Part shown: piece after piece, positions 56,255 through 64,000 of the stretch | Layout: each line of letters starts with the position of its first letter | Numbering within the stretch: position 1 is the first letter of the stretch | NCBI GenBank assembly: GCA_003971905.1 | Contig: RSEE01000096.1 | Span: forward strand, 124,001 to 188,000 | DNA length: 64,000 bases | Direction: 5' to 3' | Source: Moniliella sp. 'wahieum' | Lineage: Eukaryota; Basidiomycota; Moniliellomycetes; Moniliellales; Moniliellaceae | The notes under the pieces: model-generated | Databases searched by the model: none | What the model was told of the DNA's origin: nothing | Seen by the model: the letters and a program-made list of their open reading frames with translations, nothing else | Position numbers and translations under genes: made by a program

Positions 56255-57378
56255 CGAAGGTAGGTGGTGGGCGATGGAATGAGAGGAGAGGAAGTGCTGA
56301 TGGCGGTTGGCCCCTCCGTAACCACCTATCTCCGATAATCGATCAGTACTAAGTCTCCTGAGGCCTGGGGCTCCAGCAGGCTGAGGTCTGCGCGCTTGGA
56401 CAGGCCTAGTGGCCCAGGTCTCAAGCCTCACAATAAGCCCTGGAACCCATGACTCAAGCCCCATGTCGCAGAGCTGGTTCATGATTAAGATTGCATCTTG
56501 AACATTGAAGCTGAAGCTGAGGGGTGACCGGTGACCGGTGACCGGTGACGCCACAGCCTTGAAACGAGAAGCCTAAGGCCTAAACAAGGATCTTCGTATC
56601 ACCTCTTCTCTCAATTACGATGCTCCGTCTCCGAGCGGTCGTACTAACCACGAGCGACACCGTCCAGGATAATGGCGAGCAACGCACACCATTGATCATT
56701 AACATTAATCATTGCTGAAGATGGAGGCGGTCGGGGGCGGCTGTCTGAAAACACGCCCGCCATATGTCTCTTCTTTTAACCCCCGCACATTTTTTTGCTC
56801 TCTGGACTCTCCCGGTCGGTTGCCTCTGCACCGTCACGGCACAATCACGACTCTCTGCTCTCCTTCCACCAAGAGGCCTGGGACCCCAGTAGCCAAGGGA
56901 CCCACCCATACCGGATGGGGCAAGGGCTTGATGCCGAGGAGCATAACTTTAGCGGGCTCAGTGAGACAGGCATCTGACACCGGGGGCACTGGCCGAGTAA
57001 GACTGCAGTCGAGCCGGACTGCCGCCAGGTGCCCTCGATCAGACAGTGAGCTGGTCCCTGCCTCGTCCCGGTTAGGTAGTCATTCAAGTCATTCTGGAGG
57101 CGAGCCGTATTGCTGCCTTGTGCCCTCGGGCTAAGAGTCAACTGGTCCCAGCCTGACCCGTTTGGTTACTCAGTACTCACTCTTTACCCGAGCCGCACTG
57201 CCGCCTGGAGCACTGGCCGAGCCAGAGCGGAGCCGAGGTGGACTGCTCTTATGTGCCCTCAATCAGACACTGAACTGGTCCCAAGTTCGCCCGCCTAGGC
57301 AGTGTGTGGATAAGCGCTAAGCCTTGGCTGCCGCCAGGTGCTCTTGATCCGAGACAGAAGTGGACCCTAGTAGCTAAA
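56255..57378. repeat. Irregular diverged repeats (CTGGTCCC family)
   Basis: From about 56960 to 57370 a diverged block recurs with ACTGCCGCCAGGTGCCCT, GATCAGACAGTGA and ACTGGTCCC words, at ctggtccc positions 57051, 57142 and 57275, with a fourth partial copy near 57358. Spacing is irregular, unlike the regular unit that follows. The rest of the interval holds no gene that I can support. Confidence 0.55.
56523..56549. repeat. GGTGACC tandem array
   Basis: Four head-to-tail GGTGACC units with a self-complementary character (GGTGACC...GGTCACC). Single copies recur near 40045 and 50620. Confidence 0.8.
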
Positions 57379-57837
57379 GGGGAAGGGGTCAAACTGTTGA
57401 CGCGGTTCGAAATAGTTGTTGTACCCAGGTGAGATGCGACTGAGGGCTCCTCTCTCCCAGCCTTTTGGACAAGACCGTACGCTTATACGCTGCTCGCAAA
57501 TGCCGACGGAAGGGAATGAACTGCAAAATGAGCCCCGATGGCGGGGAAGGGCGATCAAACTCGTGCCACGTTTCGACATATAGTTGTCGAAATTGGCTTT
57601 GAAGCGGGAGATCGCCTCGCCTAGCCTTCAGAACGCAATCGCACATTTCGGCTGCTCCAAAATGCTTCCGGATGAGTTGGAACCACACACGGGGCACGGG
57701 TAGCGGGGAATGGGGTCAAACTCTCATACACTTGACGCTTTGTGAGTTTTTGTAAGCGGCTGAGTCGCGGGGGATCGCCTCATCTCCTAACCTTTAAGAT
57801 ACGAATGCATTCTTAGGCTGCTCAAAAATGCCGCCGG
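57379..57837. repeat. 162-bp period tandem repeat, three diverged copies
   Basis: Copies begin at 57379, 57541 and 57703, exactly 162 bases apart. Each opens GCGGGGAAGGGGTCAAACT-like and closes TTCGGCTGCTCNAAAATGCCG-like sequence, with CCTAGCCTTNAGAACG in the second half. Copies are clearly diverged yet keep length. No coding frame is shared. Confidence 0.8.
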
Positions 57838-58201
57838 CTATGGGCACGGACCTGCATCGGCCTTCGTGGGCCTGCATCGGCCCTCCGATCTGGAACCTCA
57901 GATTCACAGTGGCAATAATGCCGGCGGCATAGGTTGATCTCGAATATATCTCGTACGGGGGCTGCGGCGGACCCGAGATGGTCCGATCCAAGCTATGCCC
58001 CGCCTGCTCCGCACATGCCCTGTAGAGCGTGCTCCGCAGGCCAACCAAGTGTGATGCATGAGGAAGCTTGAAGATGGTTGGCTAAATTAGGTACCGTGGC
58101 CCGAAGAGCCACGCATCCGCGCGAAGACAATAGACCCCCCCGCCCAAGTCCAAGTCGGTTGACCTCAATAAGGCCACCGCGCTTCCACAGTGCCGTTGCG
58201 A

Positions 58202-58267
58202 CTGTCGCCCCGTCCCCATTTCCTTGTCCTTTCTCTGTCGCCCCGTCCCCGTTTCCTGTTCCTTTCT
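58202..58267. repeat. 33-bp duplication CTGTCGCCCCGTCCCC
   Basis: Two adjacent 33-nt units with a few substitutions, pyrimidine-rich. Confidence 0.75.
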
Positions 58268-58370
58268 TGGTCGCGCCTGCGGCGACCAACCACCCTTTTG
58301 ACGTGTCTTCCCTTCTACACCCCCTCTTGTATCCGTTTTCCCTTTCTTTTGATCTTTCCTGTACCCCTGG

Positions 58371-59022
58371 TTGATGGGGGTACTTTCCCCCACATTCCAA
58401 TCTCGTGATCCTCCGTCTACCCTCTCGCCCACCCTGTCCGACTCATTCCAGCCAATTGATCCAGTACAGGCAGTCTCCTCTTTGTTAGCTCCCGACTCCT
58501 CTTCCGATCTCGGCTTCGAGCGCTCTATCAGTCCAGTCCGCGAGCCCTCGTTCGGCCGCGCCGATTTCCAGCTTCTATCCCGTCGCAGTTAAGGCAATGT
58601 TTGACCGCCGCTGCCTCCTCCCGTCCCTAAGTCCCGGAGGCTTCAGACACGTTACTACGCCCAAGCCGGTGCAGACGCAGTCTTGCCACAAGTACAGGGC
58701 GCCCCACCGAAGGCCCTCCTCGTCCTTAGCTCCGCTCAGATCCACCAACTAGCCCAACTAAGCCCGAAACTACCGTGAGTCAACCTACCGTCTCCTAAGA
58801 GGTCGTACCCCAAAAACCACGGGCGAGCCCCTGGCGGGGCCGGCCCCGTGAAAATATCGATGCTCGGCGATGCGATCATGATCTCATACCAGCATAATAG
58901 AAACGTTGTTCTGAGAAGCACCACCGTGTGGCTCATCCCACCGGATGAGGTCGGTATTGAGACGTTGGGGTGCGTTGGAGCTGGCGTTGGACCTTTTGGA
59001 CGATATTTTACGTTTACTAGTT
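58371..59022 (+). CDS. Possible coding fragment of unknown origin
   Basis: A plus-strand frame from 58371 reads SLLAPDSSSDLGFERSISPV then REPSFGRADFQLLSRRS; a neighbouring frame reads ALLVLSSAQIHQLAQLSPKL; and a third, 58795-59022, reads VKISMLGDAIMISYQHNRNV then VLRSTTVWLIPPDEVGIETL before a stop. GTGAGT near 58774 could be a splice donor. Composition looks protein-like, but I know no family, and the antisense frame is equally open. Confidence 0.25.
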
Positions 59023-60171
59023 GACCGCTGTCATCAGTGTGCAATAGCGAAGTCCCAGTCGCATCGAGGAGGCTGATCACATTGTGCTGATCACATCAGT
59101 CACTAGTCTAGTCACAGCAGCCACAGCAACAGAGATCTGAGACCAGAAAGCTGAGACGAGTCGATGAGCGCTCAGCCTGAGCGCTGAGGCTGAGCGCTGT
59201 CCTCATAGTTGCAGCGTTGAGATTAGCTCTGAGGGACTGACATTTGCGGTCTGCGGTCTCTATGTGGTCAATAAGGTCTGAGGCACAATGATCGATGAGC
59301 CACCAGAAGGCGGATGAGTGTGTCTATCAGGGCTGTGAGATCTGAGAGAATACTGGGCAATGCAATGCACGGGATAACAGTAGGGGCATGGGTATCGTGA
59401 CTGTTGTTTGTGTATGAATGGGCTGTGTTCATTTCGATGTCCACCGCAGTAAAGCTACAAATATTTCCAACAGCGGCTGCGGGAGGGTTGAACGTTAAGC
59501 GGCTGAGCGCTGAGCGACTGAGCCTCAACTCTCTGACAACGCTGAGTCACCGATCACCGTTCACGAAGAGGATCCACATGGGACATGTAAGCCGCCTAAG
59601 CAGTAATACGAAAAGCTGTGAGGCTTACTGCCGCCGGTGTGGGACAATCTTCTAATAGTCGGTACCAAAAAAACGCCCCCCCACATTCGCCAGCTGGAGG
59701 ATAATAAGATCGAAATAAGAAGGCTTATGAAACCCTTTCGAAGTATATGTGGACTTAGCACGTAGCTTAGCGTTACCTCCATCACTCGCATCACGCCTCC
59801 CCGACCAACCGCGTGAACAGAACAGCTCGCCAGCGCATCATCTGACCACCCCTTTGTCACCACCACCACCATCACCCCCGCTGCGCCCGCCTATCTGCCA
59901 TCAACTCCGCCGCCATCCCTTTTCTGCCGCTTCTGCAGACTCGCGTCTTCATCCTCCCTCTCCGTGGGCCCTTCTTTCCTTTCCACACCCTTCCCTCGCA
60001 CCATCCCTGTCTCACAGCGCCTTTGAATCCTTTGTCTGTCTGCTGTGTGCGCAAAAGCCCGCATTCTACTTTTTCATGCGGGACTGCCAACCTATATAAC
60101 AAGCGCGTCGGCCCCTGATCAGTGCCTCGGGAACCCTCGGGCCCGAGAGTCATGCCGAACTAAAGAAACAC
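59023..60171. other. Intergenic with AGCGCT palindromes
   Basis: 59093-59115 has CAGTCACTAGTCTAGTCAC, a member of the ACTAGT family; 59165-59200 has GAGCGCTCAGCCTGAGCGCT-type inverted repeats, echoed at 59497-59528. 59780-60100 is pyrimidine-rich and probably the promoter and leader of the DUF1765 gene. Confidence 0.45.
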
Positions 60172-63100
60172 ATGAGCGGTTGGACTCTTCCCGTGGGTAT
60201 CTACATCTCGGGACCCAATGGGGAGAGCATCATCTTCAGAGGCTATGTTCTGCCTTGGATCGCCAAATGGCAATCAAGAACGCAGCACATTTTCAACACC
60301 CTTGCTGCGAGCCCTGCGTCCTTGGCATAACAAATCCGCTTCAACCAACACCTCACCCAAGCCACACGAGGACCGGCCCCACACTGGTCTCTCTCGCATA
60401 TCACACCATCGACCTCGAGTCATGATGACAAATGGCAATTCAACGCCCGCCCCCTTCGAACATCATTGTACAATTTCTTCTCATCCAAGAAACGTTCTCA
60501 GTCCAAGGGAAGAACCCATCCCTCGCCTACCAAGATAAGCCCTCCTTCCGAAGGCAAATATTATCCGGGGAATCTTTTGCCCGTATCGGGTGCCAGCACT
60601 GGTTCGCCGGCTACTACCTCTTCGGGCGTCCCTCCTCTTATCCTACCACCGAAGAGTCGACCAGCCTCTTCCTCCCTTGTTCCACGAGTCCCACCGTTTC
60701 CCATGTACGTTCAACCGACTCGGACGGAGAAAGCGCTGAGCGTTACAGCTCCCAAGCCGCGCTACTCTCCACTCCTGTCTGCGACAGCAGACCGGAAGTA
60801 AGGGAGGGCGCGATTCATCCATCTTACCTGTTGCCCCCGATTCTGCCATGGTTGAGTCTTCCCGATCGAACCTCGCCGGACACTGGGTCGCATATCAACC
60901 TGTCTTCCCTCAGTTTGTCATCCTCATTGGAGTCCCTTGCGCAAAACCCCACAGGGTACATGTCGCAACATGATGAGTACTCTGGTGTGCGTGAGGATAG
61001 ACTGTACCCACCACTGTCCATCCCACCTCCACTTGGAATTGTTTCCCCGTCACGGCCAAGGGAGACGATGGATGCGAAACGGAATCCCCTGTGGCTGGTC
61101 CGAGCAGACGCATTGTAAGCAGTTACAGTAAAGCGAAAGCACTCACTTCATCAGCGGAAACGTCTGTTAGTATTCAGCATAACACGTCTACTGCCACCGT
61201 ACCGGCTCATCCGCAAGCGACGGCTAAGAATGTCCCAAGTGGCGCATATAAAGGGCTCCTCTCTTTCTGCGGTGAGACCAGTACTTGATTCTGGCTGCGA
61301 AAATGTTCCGTTACTCTCGTCTGATACTACGACAGAAGTGCGTAAGAGAGAGAAGTACAACGGCGACGTCGTTCCATCTTCCGCGCCGCGCCGACGTGTG
61401 TTGGGTCCACGAGTAAGCCCTGCACCTTTGGGGGGGGTTCCGGCAACGGAGGAAATTGGATCTTCACCTCAACTACCCTCATTGCTAGACAAGTTGCGTT
61501 TCAACAAGATGACCGAAGAAGCGGTGGTCGGAGCTCCTTCATTCTCCACTCCGGAGCGCGCTCAATTGATAAAGAAACCAGCCCTTTCGATCGACCCCCT
61601 CTCTATGCCCAGCCAGAAAAATGCACTTCCAGCCAAGGCGTGGAATACTTTTGAGATGGCCTTGTTCAAATTTCGTACGACTGCAAATCAGCACAATGTG
61701 TTGGATCGTGGCAAGCTTCTGCGTCTGGTGATTCAACCTTTTTTGACGATGGAACAAGTCCACCCCTTGGTTCGCTCTGACGCACCCCTGACACTGGGCA
61801 CGTGCACGTATTGGCCAGACCCAACGTCTGAACGGTTTTCTTCGGCGTCAGCCCGTCGAGCATTGCTGTTTGAATGGATCAAAGAGCTGTTAGGGGCGAT
61901 CAAAACAGCCAAAAACTCCTCTGATCGCCATGCCATCTTAGACACCTTGGCTATGCTACTCGAGACGAGAAATTTGAGCGCCCCCATGTTGGATTCACAC
62001 GCGACGCACGATACGGAAAGGGAAACGTACAATGACATGATCCACAAGTGCCTCTTTTTTGCCATCGGCGATCTCAACAACAAAGGTCTACCAGAACAAT
62101 CTCTCATCTTTGCTGGTCGCCTCTTGGCCCTGTGCTTTTTCCGCATCCTGGTGTGGGAGGAAAGCTGCTAGCAGCTCTGCCGATCAAAAACCTACGCTTG
62201 AGCTCGTTGCCAGGGAGGCCCGATGGAACGAGATGGTTCCCGTCAAAGGGGGTTGGGACTCGTACCTGGCATGTTTTCCTGACCATCTACAAGGGCTATG
62301 TTGCCGTGATCCCAGATCCTACCTCGAAGCGCTGACCTCCTACAAGTGTCCCGATGCTCAATTTTCGACTTCCAACACGTCAACTTACCTAGTCGAACAC
62401 AAAGGCGAACAAATCAAGATGGGCGGATACTGGCTTCGTCGCTGGCAAAGCGACGATTCTGAGGTGGTCTTTTCCTTCTACACTAACTTCCACCGTAATT
62501 TGGACCATCTTATCCATGTCAGTCTTCCACCCCATGCCCACCACCTCTTCTTTGGAGCACCAGGCTACGCCCGTTGCTGGTTTGATCCAGAGCAAGTGTT
62601 TATCTTTGGTGCATCGTTCCCTCAAGTCAATCACAGCCCAGTACCGGTCCGCTCCCTTGTACGTCTCTCACCTTCTCCTTCTCCTCCCGCATCCATCTTG
62701 TTGAAGCACATGTCTATAACTCTGTTTGTCACTGTTACCGTCCAAACAGTTCTCCCGGAGTGGGCGCCAACGTTCTACTGGACAGCCTAACGGACAAACC
62801 CGCCGAGCTCCATACAGCCACGGTGCATTGCACTTCGGCCGTGGTAAACTGTGCTACTTACGGGAGGTGTTTGCCCTACATCGCCCCCCTTATTTGCACT
62901 AGTATCCAGGTGCATCTAGTCTGTCTTATCAAGCGCACCTCTCTCTATGATGTGCAAGGTATCTTCTGCATGTGGGACTGGGTCGATATGTTGTTGGAAC
63001 GGATGGAAGAAGCAGGTCTGGAGATTGCTCAAGTCATTGACCTTGAGTTCCTGGTGGACGTTGTGCATAAGATCTTGTCGGAAGCAGACCACACGATCGC

Positions 63101-64000
63101 ATTGATGCGGACGATTGCGTTTTGCTACTCTCACTTTGGTCTTCTCACGTCAAGTGTGGCACTTCGTCGGGCATTGGTAGAGGACACCTTGCTCAACTCG
63201 GAGATCTTTGTCAAACTCTTTCTCTCTTGGTCCTTCAGCCTGCGCATGTACTTTTTCAACACCCTTGTTTTCCGTCTCGGCCACCTCTCCGACTTTTCAG
63301 CCCCACCAGAGGACGAGAACAATGAGTCGGCGCACCGGATTGCCAACCTGTTCAGCAGCGTCTTGGCCGTGTTCGAAGCGAGTACTCCCGCTTCCTGTCC
63401 GATCCGAACCAGGCTTACCGCAAAGATTCATCTCTGCCTTCTGCATCGCCTTTCTCTGGCATGAACACCACTGCACATCCAACCCAGGCTTCACCAGAGA
63501 GGAAGAGGGAAGCACTGCCGTACATTTCTATCTCGCACAATTCGCTCCTGCATCCATTCTCTCCTTCCTCGTCTTCTTTCTCTCTTCGGTCTCTGTCAAA
63601 GGAGAACATGATTCCCACTTCGCAAGCACCGGTCAAAACTACAGATTTGTCCTCCCCATCTTCCACTTTACCTTTGATTTCTTTGCCCAAACGAAGGCGT
63701 TTCCGGCTGGGGAAAAGGAAGGAAAGAAGTCTGGAGGCCTTCGTTAAAAATGAGAAGTCTCTTCATGACACAATTTTGCATCAATTCGAGTCGAAGGACG
63801 CTTCACCACAGTGGAGTCCTCCTCCCCCACTTCCAAAGGCCAATTCTACGCCTACGCAGCTCCTTGAGCCTGATGCCGCGTTCGATCCGCAATCCACTGT
63901 TCATCTTAAACCCACCGTTGTGGAGGGTGGAGAGGGATCCACTTCTTCTCCGGGCACATCATCAGTGGGTTGGCAATTCCGTACCCCATCTTCTGCAAGC
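60172..64000 (+). CDS. DUF1765-family protein, 3' end outside window
   Basis: Large conserved fungal protein of unknown function; family call from memory of the DUF1765 signature. ATG at 60172 (MSGWTLPVGIYISGPNG) is a plausible start. N-terminal third disordered: SLYNFFSSKKRSQSKGRTHP. Conserved body: AKAWNTFEMALFKFRTTANQ, LLRLVIQPFLTMEQVHPLV, RRALLFEWIKELLGAIKTAK, YNDMIHKCLFFAIGDLNNKG, LIKSLSLVHRSLKSITAQYR-like sequence, WDWVDMLLERMEEAGLEIAQ, and the signature-like LNSEIFVKLFLSWSFSLRMY then FFNTLVFRLGHL. After it come RFLSDPNQAYRKD, RSLEAFVKNEKSLHDTILHQ and a disordered tail open to base 64000. An intron at 62659-62749 has donor GTACGT and acceptor ACAG. About eight one-base steps are needed. 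Partial on the right. Confidence 0.75.

Noticed and set aside
58736-59080. Minus-strand frame resembling a retroelement protease region
   Set aside because: A weak likeness in a few residues only, and the plus-strand frame is equally open. No LTR, RT or integrase nearby.
1031-64000. Programmed minus-one frameshifting as a genome-wide system
   Set aside because: I saw no common slippery heptamer or stimulator at the steps, and steps fall within conserved domains of housekeeping genes. Missing bases in the consensus explain them more simply. Kept as a testable alternative in the findings.
1-64000. CRISPR arrays, operons or prokaryotic islands
   Set aside because: Direct repeats lack regular unique spacers, genes have spliceosomal introns, and the protein families are fungal.

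Overview
The window is eukaryotic nuclear DNA from a fungus, most likely a GC-rich basidiomycete. Evidence: short GT-AG introns (about 55-225 nt) with donors mostly GTACG or GTAAG and CTAAC/CTGAC branch sites; intron-bearing nuclear tRNA genes; a chitin synthase; and a White Collar-1 type LOV/PAS photoreceptor in which no GATA zinc finger can be read, the arrangement known from basidiomycetes. I cannot place it below phylum.

Layout, left to right. 1-6.5 kb: an L-type lectin cargo receptor (+), then a long unrecognised acidic, low-complexity gene (+) ending in an intron-like stretch with a poly-C run and a (CAT)30 microsatellite. 7.7-10.8 kb: a doubtful minus-strand gene, an unrecognised plus-strand gene and an intron-containing tRNA-Ile(AAU). 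11.3-15.1 kb: protein phosphatase methylesterase PPE1 (+) convergent with nucleoporin NUP53 (-). 17.9-25.4 kb: a low-complexity protein with a Cys/His cluster (+), the mitochondrial pyrimidine-nucleotide carrier RIM2 (+) and U6 snRNA phosphodiesterase USB1 (-). 25.6-33.3 kb: a type I mitochondrial DnaJ (+), hydroxyacid-oxoacid transhydrogenase (+) and chitin synthase (+). 33.8-38.9 kb: a young Ty1/Copia element with 160-bp LTRs and a CATTG target duplication. 40.9-49.2 kb: the WC-1 gene (+) convergent with a large Ser-rich single-pass membrane protein (-). 49.9-56.3 kb: intron-containing tRNA-Met(CAU), a long disordered protein (+) and a candidate two-exon small secreted peptide (-). 57-58 kb: tandem repeats, including a unit repeating at exactly 162 bp. 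60.2-64 kb: a DUF1765-family gene (+) running off the right edge.

Almost every host gene can only be read by stepping frame several times, and nearly every step has the direction expected if one base were missing. Conserved motifs on both sides of each step show that the genes are real. I read this as deletion-type consensus errors of an unpolished long-read assembly rather than decay, so the coordinates of host CDS entries are spans, not clean open frames.

The genes are not an operon or obvious cluster. Several serve mitochondria (RIM2, the DnaJ, the transhydrogenase) and the cell surface or secretory route (lectin, chitin synthase, Ser-rich membrane protein). Intergenic DNA carries recurring short motifs (ACTAGT/GTGACTAGTGA, CATGTG, GGTGACC) near gene starts that may be regulatory.
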